Assembly (NCBI GenBank): GCA_003313425.1
Contig: NHZP01000049.1
Location: forward strand, 62,001-126,000
Reading direction: 5' to 3'
DNA from: Pseudopyrenochaeta lycopersici
Lineage: Eukaryota; Ascomycota; Dothideomycetes; Pleosporales; Pseudopyrenochaetaceae
DNA: 64,000 bases
Positions 21,448 through 32,207 of this stretch are shown piece after piece. Within the stretch, counting starts at the first letter, position 1, and each line of letters opens with the position of its first letter. The notes beneath the pieces were generated by a model. That model did no database searches. It worked only from the letters and a program-made list of their open reading frames with translations, and was not told where the DNA came from. Both the position numbers and the translations under genes were made by a program.

Positions 21448-22233
21448 TTTAATTGATATGGGTAAAATTGATAAAAGTCAACGCAGCTGTTCAAGGTAAA
21501 GCATACGTTCAAGATCAGTGCTGTGAGGCAGCAATGAGCAAAGTGTTTCACGAAGCTGAGTGCCCCGCTTTCTCGGCTAAATTTGCCTTGCATTCAGAAC
21601 AGCTGGCAAGGTTTAGCACACTCCACTAATTCCTCGATAGGAAACTGGCAAAGTCTTCAAAAAGCCTTGCAGGCCGAGTTCATATGTGTTCAAAAGCCCC
21701 ATTATTGAAAAATGAAGGGAAGTGATATTAAAATAAGTCGATACTGTCATTTCACGTTTCTCGGGTTGGAGCCCCCTCGAAGTATTTAGGCATAGTTTTC
21801 CAAGAGGCAATCCAATATGAACATGCCAAGTCACTTCTATAACGTTGGTTCTGAAAATGAGGTTTTCTATGTCAAGGTCACACAATTTTCTGAACGATTC
21901 ACCCTAGTAATGAGAGTAGGCCCGCACATCTTCAAGCATCAGCTTCTATCACTCAAGTGCCTTGCCTCTTCTCTTACTTCTCATGACTTTGTTGCAACGT
22001 TTTTTGTCTGACCAAGCCCTCATCAACTAGATATTCAAACTTACTAGATCTATCGTCATTCATACCCTAGGGTCAACGATTTAATGAGCCTAGGATAGTG
22101 GTCATGCAAAAGTAGGTACCTTAAATAAAGTCCCAGCCTTGATTTTCCCCGTCCGGATGGGCTGGATTGTTCGCCCTCCGGGAGTACATTAGATCTGTCA
22201 TTAGCCAATTTCTTTAATAGTGTCTGGAATATC
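21448..22233. other. Intergenic region
   Basis: Short unlikely frames only (for example 21613-21885 minus, 21817-22011 plus). No repeats or domains recognised. Confidence 0.45.
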
Positions 22234-22959
22234 TTGATGGACACCGACCAGATCTACTACAGCGGCAACGAACCGGCCAGGATCAACCCTGATTCCACTT
22301 CGCTGCTTCATTACATGCCGTTCTTGGCAGATATGGTGGTAAAGTCATTTCACAGCGCCATTTCCGCTGACTTAGGCATCGTTCACGGCTCAAACATTCT
22401 CGCCAACGAGAATACTTTCAACAGTATACAAGTAAATACAGTGCCATTGACTTCGGCCTAATGGCAGTTGGCCCAGCAAGCGACAGTTACAATGTCCGCA
22501 GAGCAGTGACCGAAAAGCCTGAACCCACACCGTCAACCATCTTTACGACGTACTTGTGCCAGAAACTTGTGTATAAATCGGCAATGAGTTTAGTGATGTC
22601 GGTATTGCTAGCCAATCTTGTCTTGCTGCAATCACTCTGGACAATTTTGACGCTCGTGGCAGTGTATTTCGTAGAAGCGCGGGACCCAAGGGTGAGTGTC
22701 GTGCTTGTATTAACTATAGTATGGTAATGGAGGCTGACTGCTTTTACAACAAACTACTGTATGCGGTGTCTTGAATTTGAATTATTCCGCTGTCAGACAA
22801 AGACAAGCTTCCACCAAAGATGATGGACTCATCGCAGCATCTGCTCCGCCAACAAGAACGAGTCAGTGGAATCCATACCAAGAGGATGCAGAAAGAACGA
22901 GTATATTGAAGAACAAGGTAGCTAACGCATGTATGGGAATTTTACAACTTATACAATGA
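22234..22959 (+). pseudogene. Remnant of a fungal membrane protein (C-terminal part)
   Basis: Three plus-strand frames follow one another: 22234-22461 (SFHSAISADLGIVHGSN), 22461-22727 (a strong transmembrane helix, MSLVMSVLLANLVLLQSLWT, then VYFVEARDP) and 22771-22959 (a hydrophilic tail). The order of an extracellular-looking segment, one late membrane helix and a short tail matches the C-terminal end of large uncharacterised fungal membrane proteins. Stops separate the segments, and there is no N-terminal part upstream. A spliced intact gene is possible only for the last two pieces (candidate donor GGGTGAGT near 22690). Confidence 0.4.
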
Positions 22960-23057
22960 ACAACATCAACGCAGTGACAATGCTCCAGACTTTTGCTCAA
23001 AATCTCCTCTACTCACCACTATTCGCACAATAAATTAAAAAGGGGGCAAGGTGCGGA

Positions 23058-24628
23058 TTATGATCGCCGCTCCCGTCGCCTCGCTCCAACATTACCGGAT
23101 GCCTGGCGTTGAATTATACGTCTCAAAGGCGATCCTTTTGAATTGACCACCACTTTTGTTGCGGCTCCATTCTCCGCAGTTGAATTTTTTTTGAGCACAA
23201 TGACGGCGTCGTCAAAGTCGATGCTGTTCGCCAACTGTTTGGCATTTCGGTCTAGACCATGTATGCTTGTGCTTGGAGTTGTAGGAGCTGTGTCCGATTC
23301 TCCTTGAAAAGTGACGTGCTCGTTATAAGCCGGACCGTTTGTCTGTTTGCGCAGAATGCGTCGCAAAGGCGTATTATTGAATCGTGCTTTGATCCCTGCG
23401 AGCTTTTCGAGTTCTTCCTTGGCTTCCTTTGCTACACGTGCCACATTCTCGTTGCGACTCTCACTGCTAGAGTTGAAGTATGCTGTGAAATGTGAGTAAT
23501 AAATTCTTCTATTTGGAGACGCCGACTTACGTTTCTCTCCAACAGCTGCTATCTCCGCACCCTTGAAACCATCACCGTTCAATCCCGGGATAGATTGATA
23601 CATAGTGCACCGATTGTCCCATATTGCAACGCTTCCAGTTTCCCACCTGAAGCGCACAGTATTCTCATCGGATGATTGAAGCTGGTGGTTCAGGAGTTCG
23701 AACAACTTCTCTGATTCCACCTGCGAAAGATCCACAAACTTGTTGACGAAACTGGGGTTGACATTTAGAGCTTTCCATCCTGTAACCGGATGCGTTCGAA
23801 CAGCTGGATGGTGAGTCTCCGTTGGTGCACGATTGGGCGGCATGCCCCTAAGGTTGGCGATAGAGTTGTCTATACGTCCATGTCAGCGTTTCTGCTAGTC
23901 CACGGAATTTTGCACGTCCTACATTGAAGGTTTGATGTATGCACTGCTTCCAGCTGGTCCAGAAAGCCCCTCATGGGCTTGCTCAAAGAATCGTAAAGCC
24001 CATATTGTGATGCCTTACGTACGTCAGCAAATCTGACTAAGTACTCGTGAAGTTGTCCACTTACCCAAATCGTTTCTCCGCCAGTCCTATCGGCCTTCAT
24101 CAAAGAATAGCTTGGGGGCTTGACCTCGAAACTACGATCCGATATCCAGTCACTCTGCTGTTCATTCGCATACGTAAAGTTCTCGCCATGATCATTTGCG
24201 TTCCTTTTCACCTTCAAAAAACCTCGGTTTTTTTCGATGATTTGCTTGCCGGAAGTAGCGCCGTAATGCTCAAAGATGCGCAATTGATCTTCAGTGGTAA
24301 GATACTGGTCACGCAAAAAGACAACACCACGTTCTGATACAAGTAAGGCAAGTTCATCCAGTTGCTGTGGAGTGAGTTTCGAAAGCTGGATGTTGGAGAG
24401 CTGGGTACCGATAGAAGCTCCGAGATCGGAGGTTGTCGCAGTCGATAGAAGCGATGATTTATCAAATTCCAAAGATGAAGTCCTCGGTTGCTGCTTAATG
24501 CTTTCCTTGGAAGATTTCTGAGGTGTGACGCTTCTGGTTCTTTCGTTTGAAGGTGAGTTCGGCCCGTCGGAATTTGTGTCGTACCCCGAATCTGAGGAAG
24601 TCGGCCTACGCGAGCGATGGTGCCCCAT
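23058..24628 (-). CDS. TauD/TfdA-family protein lacking the iron and 2-oxoglutarate ligands
   Basis: Four exons (24628-24065, 24013-23923, 23869-23531, 23482-23058) encode 472 residues. The TauD fold is clear: the SERGVVFLRDQYLTTEDQL helix, DRSFEVKPPSYSLMKADR, GGETIWASQYGLYDSLS, ETHHPAVRTHPVTGWKALNV and VAIWDNRCTMYQS. However, the HxD iron motif is W-I-S-D, with Ile162 in place of His. The distal His is Tyr309, and the Arg that normally grips 2-oxoglutarate is Glu324. Only Asp164 of the triad remains. The protein also has an 85-residue Ser-rich N-terminal extension and a basic C-terminal tail of about 110 residues, both unusual for the family. The reading frame is intact, so this looks like an expressed pseudoenzyme rather than an active dioxygenase. 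The start at 24628 is preferred; in-frame ATGs at 24787 and 24769 exist. Confidence 0.82.
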
Positions 24629-25472
24629 TTTGTCGTCTAGGCTATCCTGGAGCTGTCCCGCAGCTTCTGGTACACCCACAGCAGATCTTCCGTCAACAAT
24701 TGCGCGCAGCACTGTCCGGTCGCAAGGCGCAAATGTCTTATGATAAAGATTCCAGGAGTTCGACAGCATCCGCACAGAGTCGTGCAAGAAGTTTAGAGAC
24801 GACCGGAAATACGTCGCCTGCGATAGGATAAGCTATTGAACTGGCCTGAATGGGGTTTTAGGGCCAACCATGAATGGTTCGCGCCCGCGGTGGATGGCCT
24901 CGGCAAGTGATTGTGATTGGTCGATGGATCTGGGCAATGGCGCAATTTGCGAAGCGGATCGCACCACCACTACCAGCCCCCTCGGCGTTTTCAATCGCGG
25001 AGAGAGCTTCTCCTGTAACTCCCACTTTCATTTGAAGGATGTATCATGTGCGGCTGGAATTCAGAATAGAAACCGACATAATTCACTTGGAGAACTTTAC
25101 AAGTTGGCTCCTATGAAGACAAACATCCAACTGTCATCACAAGGACTGAGGAACCTCTTTGGCCTTGCCTTGTGCCCATTGACTACACCATCACCTTCGC
25201 GGTTGGAGACGCAGGCACTGGCAAACAATTTGAGGGTGTTTCGTTTCGTGTTGAGTTCCCAATAGATCTTGCCAAAATGAAACAGAAGAAAAGACCGCAT
25301 ATAGGTCTGTTTGGCACGCGATTGCGTTGTTCGAAGGATACATTACAACGCCAAAATCCCACACTAGCATTCATACTGTGTAACTCAAGTCCCACCCATA
25401 GTGCGTTTCAACAGACTTCCAGAAGCTTTATGAGATCTTGCTCACAGTGAGAGGCGACTCGGGAAGGTTTTA
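24629..25472. other. Intergenic region upstream of the TauD-like gene
   Basis: Holds the promoter and probable 5' UTR of the TauD-like gene and the 3' flank of the F-box gene. Overlapping open frames at 24870-25265 and 25172-25450 are not supported by domain or splice evidence. Confidence 0.45.
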
Positions 25473-27422
25473 TCATTCCGCAACATATGTTAACAGAAGC
25501 CCGTGTTCCGGTGTCTCTTGCCATACTCGGTTGTAATAAACCGGTGATATTCGTCGATGGCCACGAGGCTTGATCATTAGTCGGTCTCCGATCATCTTGC
25601 TCTCGAACGACAGTTCACTGATATGGGCATTTCGAGAACTTCCATATTCGTCTGGATGCGGTGAAGTCGGCTCCCAGCGCCAAAATTTCATGGTGAATGT
25701 CTCCAGTTCGCAGTCTTCCGTAACATTTGTGTATGTCGTCCAGACTTTCAAGATGGCACAGTGGGCATGATCAGCGATGTAAGAGAATAGCGACCGGTCG
25801 CAGGGATTGACTCGGACTGTTACGTGGAGCGATCTGAGGGATCGAATACACGGTATTGAGCTGATATAATCCGTGCTCTACCCATTTAAGTTAGTTGTGG
25901 GGTGAAGAGACCGAAAGAACACTTACCATCCCAAATCTTGGCGTGAAGTAAAGATTCAAAATTGGACAGCGGTTCATATTTGCACAGCTAAATCGGAGAG
26001 CAAGATCCAATGTGGTCAACGAGGAGAAACTAGCTAGCAGATCTCTGATACTGTCTTTGTAATCGGGAGCTTCTAGTCCTGGGTAGCGAGCCTGGATAGA
26101 CAAAGCCTGCAAATGCGGTCCATGGGACCCCGCTAGAGCCATCCAGAGTCTGTCCTGTATGTGGAAGGTATCGCACCGGACGACAAGTTTCTTCAATGCA
26201 GTGGCCGAGGCAACGAAGTCCGCACAAGCAGAAAGCTTAGGTTTGTAGACAGCAAATGGACTGTAGTATTCATGCTCGCTGCTGTATGTGAATTCAAAAA
26301 TTTCGAGCTGCGGAAGCTTAGCTGTGAAGAATTGGAAAAATATGCTAGGATCAGAAGGCCCAAGCCGAAGGCGCTTCAGCTTCCTCCAGTCCATGCAATT
26401 CAGTAGCTGTGCGCAATGATTCGCATCGAGGTTATAATTCTTCGCTCGGATGTCAAAATATTAAAGGCTTGGGAGCTTATCGCGAGATTCGAGAGGCAGC
26501 TAAACTTTATCTGTTGGTAGCGGAGACAGCAGGAGTGCATCGGTAGCAACGTCTGGCGAGGATACAGAAGAATCGCCCGATTCTATCAGGGGAGGTCCGA
26601 TAGCACGAGAATTTTGATCATTCTCTGAAATATTGCTTTCTAGTTGCCGAATGGCGAGGTCAGGATGAACATCGAGGGTCAAGGCACGAAGATTGCGACA
26701 CTGTACAAGTGTCTGCTTGAGCTGCGCCCACAACTTTATTCTTCTCTCAGGGTTGGTGTCTAAGGAAGGAAGTGAAATGACTAAGCGGTGTAGTTGAGGT
26801 GAATGGATGACTGCTTGGTCAAGAGATTTGAGAGTGATGCTGAGTCTGGCATCTGGGAAGCGTCCATGAAGGGTTTCTAACAGCTCATCAGGCAAAGGAA
26901 CGCAAGAAGCCCAGCTTTGAATGGCTAGATTAGCAAAGGTCCACATTACTGGTCTTCAATTTCCTGGCCATGGCTAGAAGCCTCGTTGAAGAGGCGCCAC
27001 GGACCATTATGAAAGTAATCAAGCTTGCTTACCTGAACGAGTGAAGTCGTTGGATACTACTCAAACATTCCGACAGGAGCGCTGTGTTCATACAAAAGCT
27101 TTTCTCGTCGCCTTTAAACGATTTGATGTAGAGGGAGCGCACATGCTGGGACAAGGGATCGTTTGGGCTCTTGAGCCGCTCAATGACGCGAAACGAAAAG
27201 AGCTCATGTTTGTCGTCGTCTTCAAGCACAATTTTCCTGTAAAGTACAGACTCGGCAAACGACTTCAGACGCGTGGAAAGAACTCGAAAGTGGCATAGAG
27301 TAGTTGAGCGTTCAAGGTGCAACTGTTACTTGTTAGCGACCAATCGCTGACGCTCTGGTCTTGCTTACATGTTGAAGAATCGTATAGAGAATATCGTCGC
27401 TTAGATCTTCGAATTTCGCCAT
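25473..27422 (-). CDS. F-box protein gene, interrupted by two in-frame stop codons
   Basis: Exons 27422-27369, 27322-27033, 26953-25927 and 25877-25473 join in frame. The start MAKFEDLSDDILYTILQH with LERSTTLCHFRVLSTRLKSF is an F-box, which binds Skp1 in SCF ubiquitin ligases. It is followed by a leucine-rich fungal F-box C-terminal domain of roughly 500 residues (LKSLDQAVIHSPQLHRLVI, MDWRKLKRLRLG, SSLTTLDLALRF). Within exon 3 the same frame carries TAG at 26500-26502 and TAA at 26461-26463, yet the codons around and between them still read like the family (DKLPSL, stop, YFDIRAKNYNLDANHC). A 66-nt GT-AG interval (gtttag...gcgaag) would remove both in frame but has a poor donor. So this is either a recent pseudogene or a gene with a non-standard intron. 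Confidence 0.7.
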
Positions 27423-27634
27423 GATGATAACAGAACAGATTTTGAGAAGGAGAAGCGTCCATCATGATTAAATATCTCTCAGGGGCCTTGCATGAGGAAA
27501 AAGGCACAGTAAGGAAGGTTTGAGTGATGAGCAAGGCGTAGTGCCAAGCCGCTAGCTTCGGATAGCCCAAGCGCATCTCGAGCTTCATCATTGTGAAGCT
27601 CCGACGCCTATATCGACAACCCACCCCTCACACG
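27423..27634. promoter_or_regulatory. Compact divergent promoter
   Basis: Only 212 bp separate the F-box start (27422, minus) from the complex I subunit start (27635, plus), so both genes must draw their core promoters from this stretch. No specific site identified. Confidence 0.45.
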
Positions 27635-28409
27635 ATGCAGCCACTTCGCAGGACAGCAGTGACTGCTGCTCGGAAGGGCCGAACTACGCTCCCACGTCAG
27701 CCACGCCGATATGCTAGCGATTCCCACGCCCATGGCCACGGCCACGCACCCGTCAATGAGCCCTTGGGGGTACGTCTAGCACCCATTGCCCCTCTACCAC
27801 ACGCGCGGGACATCTGAACTATATCGCAACCACTTCAAGAATGTGGTGCTGACTCAATTGGTGTACAGATCGGCTTCTGGGCTTCGATTGCCGTGATTCC
27901 CGTTGGCCTGGGGCTTTATGCTATCTCGCGAGGGAATGCCGATAGCTCACAACCATTCTTGACTCGCATCATCGACAAGTATACAGAGTCGCAGGAGCGA
28001 TCGGCAGCGAGGAACGACATACACGTGCGCATGATTGAGCAGGCAGGTGAGGATCGGGTGTTGTTCATGAACACGCAGCCCCAGGAATATGTCGACATGA
28101 AATTTCCAGAGTAGGTCTTACCTCTCTCACATACTAGAAACGCTTGTTTATGCTGGGTGTGAAAATGGTGACAAAAGTTTGATTATCAGTTGTAGATGAC
28201 TAACTTTACGTAGGATCATGAATAACGGTTCGCCATACAACGTCCCCGCAGGCAGCCAGGTTCAGATGGAGAAGGTCATTGAGAAGTACAAAAAGATTGC
28301 ATATGAAGACAATGAGCGCAAGCTCGAGGCACTCAGGAACAATGAGATCAAGTCAGAGCAGCCTTTCGAGCCCAAGACACGCATCAGGAAGGCACCCGAT
28401 ATGTTCTAG
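27635..28409 (+). CDS. Mitochondrial NADH:ubiquinone oxidoreductase 17.8 kDa-type accessory subunit
   Basis: Three exons (27635-27769, 27869-28110, 28214-28409) encode 190 residues. The N terminus (MQPLRRTAVTAARKGRTTLP with further Arg) is a typical mitochondrial presequence, followed by a His/Gly-rich stretch. A single membrane helix (IGFWASIAVIPVGLGLYAIS) begins exactly at the second exon. A hydrophilic matrix or intermembrane part follows, with NNGSPYNVPAGSQVQMEKVI and a lysine-rich tail ending RIRKAPDMF. This matches the fungal complex I accessory subunit described as the 17.8 kDa subunit in Neurospora. It stabilises the membrane arm and has no redox centre. The 99-bp introns are longer than most in this window. 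Confidence 0.82.
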
Positions 28410-29083
28410 AAAACTGAAGATCTGGTCCATCAATGTACATACACAAGGAATGATATCCGTCTCATTTGTCTTCAGTTCGAAGCCGTGGGTCTGCGAAACA
28501 TTGTCTCATCCTTATCTAATTGTCTGCGGTAATCACATGTGGGTATGATGGATTCGACATGATATGTTGGCTTCACTAAACTGAATCTCGTATTCTGCAC
28601 TGCTCATTCATGCATTGCCTTTCGTTCGTTTAGCTTTGTGCCGTCATTTTCTACCGGTGAGCCTCGATGCTGGCAGCCTCCCTTTGTTGTGTTCATTTCA
28701 CCATATCAGAACATTAAGTCGACCACACTAAGTCGTACTGCTTTCCATAATCCAAGAGTATGGTTGGAAGTGCAAGGGGCTAAACATTTCATGCACTCCA
28801 CTGGTTTCCTGATCTACGTCGCATTGCTGTAAGCGCCGAGAGAGATGGAAACCTGGAATTTTAATTCTGGATGGCATGTATTCGTGACTAAAAAGCGACA
28901 ATCATAGATGCAATGACGGAGAATTAATGCTTCGACTTGGTATATGGTGAAGTTTTGGGCTGGAAGACGTACGAATGTCAGGATGCCACACATTAGGTTT
29001 TGTCAGACTTTTGCAAGAACGCTTCGATTAGGTTCAAAGCATGAATGGCTGTAAATTAGACTTCCTACTGACATCACCACTAG
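28410..29083. other. Intergenic region
   Basis: 3' flank of the complex I gene and unassigned sequence. A 64-codon frame at 28638-28832 has no recognisable content. Missing 5' exons of the coding-like block at 29084 could lie here, but no splice model was convincing. Confidence 0.4.
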
Positions 29084-29381
29084 GAAACTGTTGGGACCCC
29101 TTTTCAGTAAAATTGCAGAAACACTTTGCACGTTGTTTCATGAGTACGCAGCGGCAAACTCTGAATGGACGGAAGCTAGGATGCTTCTACCGAGCTTCGG
29201 CTACCGCGCGGGTACGTTGCGACTTTTCGAGTATCGCAATCTTTCGAACTTTGGAGATGGTAAGTCGTGATTAGAAGGTAGGGCTGGTGACTGTTTCTCA
29301 GTTATGGTGAACGGTCTGGGAACTCGTCACTGCTGGTTGCTGTGGTTTCAGCCCCACTTTGCAAACGTCTGTCCCCGCTGA
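29084..29381 (+). CDS. Partial coding block of an unrecognised protein
   Basis: Frame 29084-29259 reads as ordinary protein (LLGPLFSKIAETLCTLFHEY, then SEWTEARMLLPSFGYRAGTL and FEYRNLSNFG). It joins across a 42-bp intron (gtaagt...tttctcag, 29260-29301) to 29302-29381, ending in a stop after NVCPR. The start codon is not visible. The block is preceded by a possible acceptor (accactag, about 29073-29082) that would need an upstream exon. No family recognised. It may be the 3' part of a small gene, or a remnant. Confidence 0.38.
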
Positions 29382-29611
29382 CAGCGTCTGATCAGCTGTG
29401 CAAGACATAGAGGACGTTGAGTTCGCGATGAATGCTCCTAGAAAGAGGGCGAAGATGCGGAGATTACAGCGGTGTCTTATGGTCAGATTGGTAAAATATG
29501 GCTGTTTAGATATCCAGGAGCGCAACGGCGACCTTGCACGGGACCGGGCAGCAGCAGTATAATGTGTGGGAAATTTACCAAATGCAAGACATTGAAACAA
29601 AGGCTAGTAAA

Positions 29612-29940
29612 ATGTCTAGGTTCATCGCGTCTGACGCGTCGAATGAATCCAGGTATGTCTTGTTGTCGAGATTTGCTTTCCCTCCCTGGCGAATGTCTCA
29701 TGCCGGCACCGATTTTCGCCAGATTGGTGCCTCCAACGTGGTACATTGTTGCCATGTATAATTGCGGCGCTGACATGACAAGGGTTTCTTTTCAGCGCCC
29801 TTCAAGATGGGCATATCGTTTCAGAGGCAGATGAAGGGGGAAAAAGGTTTGCCCAGACGAGCCAGGCTGCAAAGGTCGCCACTCTCGCTCTTCCGCAAGA
29901 AGCAGGAGAGCCCGGGTACAGTTGCTCCAGGTACGGCTAG
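29612..29940 (+). CDS. Possible small two-exon gene or upstream exons of the She3-type gene
   Basis: A strong fungal intron (29653-29795: donor gtatgt, branch-like gctgac, acceptor tttcttttcag) joins 29612-29652 to 29796-29940. The spliced frame encodes 61 residues starting MSRFIASDASNESSALQDGH. The intron signals are better than expected by chance. The short peptide has no known domain, so this may instead be a spliced 5' UTR of the gene starting at 30179. Confidence 0.3.
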
Positions 29941-30178
29941 CGCCCAGCACACGCCCCCTGCAGTTTTAAGGTTCCAAACACAACGGGCGCATCACCCGTC
30001 GTCCTGATATCCGGCCCGGGATAAACATCGAGTTATCTACGCCGCACATTCCCATTGCTTGCCAACCGCGCACATTCCCCCCAATTGATTTTGGACGAGC
30101 TTCGATGCTGACGCCGGAGAACAAGTTACCGCTCCGCTGCATCCCGACTTCCGCTTCCACACCCCGGAGAAGAATGAC

Positions 30179-31132
30179 ATGAACGGCTCTGTTTGGCCCT
30201 CAGACGACCCACTGCACACCACAAACGCAGTTCCCCCTCGAGTCGCAAACGGCACGGCAATGCCTGCCTACACCCTCCCGCGCAACGCATCTGGGCCGCT
30301 GGCTGTTGAAACTGCAGTCATGGCTGCCGACCCAAACACAGCCTCGCCCTGGGCCCGCCCAAACCCGCACAGCACACCAAACTCAAAGACATCACAGTAC
30401 ATTGATAAGATCACATCGGAAAATGACCGGCTACGGAGAGAACTGAAGGCAGAGAAGCTTGCACGAGAGGACGAAGCCAAGCGCGTGTCAGCCGCACAGT
30501 CTCGAGCCGAAGACTCCCGCGCTGAGTTCCAGCACCTCCAAGTACTCGCAGACACCAATGCGCGAGCGATCGAACGGAAGGACCGGAAGTTGGAGGAGCT
30601 CAAGGCTACCCTGGAAGCCGAAGCGAAGAGGCGGAGAGTGGCCGAGCAGAGGGCTGAAGAGGCACTTAAGATGCTGGGAGACACACGATCCGAGACGCAA
30701 CGACAGCTCTCACAAGCATATGAGATGAAGGGCATGGCAGAGACGAACCTGGAGACGGCGAGGGACGGCTTCAAGCGCATCACTGACGGCTACGAGAAAA
30801 AGGTCAAGAACATCAATGAAGAGCTGCATCTGCTCCGGAAACAACGGCTCGAGGATGCCGACAAGATCAAGCGACAAGCCATCATCAGCGATCAGCTACA
30901 CCACGAGATGTCGCGGACAACACGGACCGAGGATAAGCTGACGGATATGATGAGCGCCTACAAGAAAGAACATCGGAAAGAAATGGATGCGCTTGTCCAA
31001 GAAGCACGGAGGCTGCGGCTCGCACTACCCGCGAAAGAGAGGGAAGCACAGAAGCTCCTCGACTCGATGGAAGAGACACGGGACAAGATGAAATGGGTCA
31101 TGACCCAGCAGCGCCGTCAAACAAACAACTGA
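30179..31132 (+). CDS. She3-type coiled-coil protein (SWI5-dependent HO expression protein 3 family)
   Basis: An intronless gene of 317 residues. About 70 residues of Pro/Ala/Thr-rich disordered sequence are followed by a near-continuous coiled coil to the end. The coil begins at the family block SKTSQYIDKITSENDRLRRE and continues with KAEKLAREDEAKRVSAAQ, AQRRAEEALKML-like heptads and HLLRKQRLEDADKIKRQA. It ends DKMKWVMTQQRRQTNN. Yeast She3 is an adaptor that links She2-bound ASH1 mRNA to myosin V (Myo4). Filamentous-fungus members keep the coiled coil but their cargo is not established. The start at 30179 follows a short upstream ATGACATGA overlap that would terminate at once. Confidence 0.82.
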   Translation: MNGSVWPSDDPLHTTNAVPPRVANGTAMPAYTLPRNASGPLAVETAVMAADPNTASPWARPNPHSTPNSKTSQYIDKITSENDRLRRELKAEKLAREDEAKRVSAAQSRAEDSRAEFQHLQVLADTNARAIERKDRKLEELKATLEAEAKRRRVAEQRAEEALKMLGDTRSETQRQLSQAYEMKGMAETNLETARDGFKRITDGYEKKVKNINEELHLLRKQRLEDADKIKRQAIISDQLHHEMSRTTRTEDKLTDMMSAYKKEHRKEMDALVQEARRLRLALPAKEREAQKLLDSMEETRDKMKWVMTQQRRQTNN

Positions 31133-31970
31133 AACAATATATCTTCCACACTTTACGACTATAATGATCAACGTTTTTGGGTCCAAAGGGCAATCTGTAC
31201 CATATTTAAGTCTGGCGTTGGAGTTGGACATTTCATCAACATGGCCTTGGCACCGACGGGCGCTTCCTTGAAATATCGAGCGGCTGCGATTGGTGTACTT
31301 CTTCTGTTGTTTGAACATATGGTATTTGGACTCCTCGAGATACCCGTCTGCATCTGACAATGTATCTGCTTGTCCACATCATAGATTACAATTTGGTGTA
31401 ATTACATATTTGTTACATGCATAAGCACTTTCTCACTCTGTTGACGGGCAACGGCAGATCAGGCCATGATCATGTTTTCCTCTTCGGCCCTCCCTCGGAC
31501 CGTCAATGTGACTAAGCGAGGTGCTGCTGCCACTGTGCTTCCACATCACCTTGCCCTGCTTGTTTATCATTAGTTGCAGCCAGCATTCAGTCAGCTAATC
31601 CTGTTAATGACACAGGCTCCAAGAGACAGTATCGTCAGCACGGTTCCACCATCCAGTTTCACAGTAACGTCACCAGGTACATCAAGCCAGATCCAGAAGG
31701 ACCGAAACAAGCCAGAAACTTTTTTTTTATTCGCCTATCATGCCGAAGACACGCATCCAAAAACACTTGATCTACAATTAACCTCAGACTCAACTCCTAA
31801 AAATGCACACAAACAGCCCCGAGCTCAAGATGCAGCAGTCCCCTCCACATGTATCACAACTTCCTCGAGTAAAGAGTCGCGTTAGAAAGCGGTGTCTGAC
31901 CTTGCATCAATTGTTAGTCAAATGCGAATCTTGAACCTGATCACATATTTGAACATACCAGCAGAACAGC
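31133..31970. other. Intergenic region
   Basis: 3' flanks of two converging genes. The plus frame 31574-31885 (103 codons) is Ser/Thr/Pro-rich without a recognised domain. A T-run at about 31720 lies inside it. Confidence 0.45.
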
Positions 31971-32207
31971 CTAGTTGACTGGGGTACCGCACTGTGGGCA
32001 GCACTTGCCGGGGATGACCCACACGGTGTCTCCGCGCTCGAGACAAGCAGGGCAACGACGACCAGGTACCTGAGAGGATCAGCGTCTGTTTCAAACATGT
32101 CTCAGAGTTTGCTAGGAAAGTGGGAGCCTTACTGGCATGGTGGTGATGCCTTCAAGGTCGTTCATGTAAGGGATGGCAATTTTGTCGACAGCACTATAAT
32201 GGCACAT
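31971..32207 (-). CDS. Small two-CxxC protein (zinc-ribbon-like)
   Basis: Two exons (32207-32133 and 32069-31971; 63-bp intron, gtaagg...cctctcag) encode 57 residues. The start is MCHYSAVDKIAIPYMNDLEG, followed by a second-exon zinc-ribbon-like arrangement RRCPACLERGDTVW, then GKCCPQCGTPVN and a stop. Two CxxC knuckles 15 residues apart are the geometry of a small zinc ribbon. The junction is in phase 0 and restores MPVPGRRC. The frame stays open upstream of the Met for about 35 codons, so an extra 5' exon is possible. No named family recognised. It is too short for most gene finders. Confidence 0.55.

Noticed and set aside
30268..30783. 171-codon minus-strand frame inside the She3-type gene
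   Set aside because: Ser/Ala/Arg-rich shadow of a regular coiled-coil coding frame on the opposite strand.
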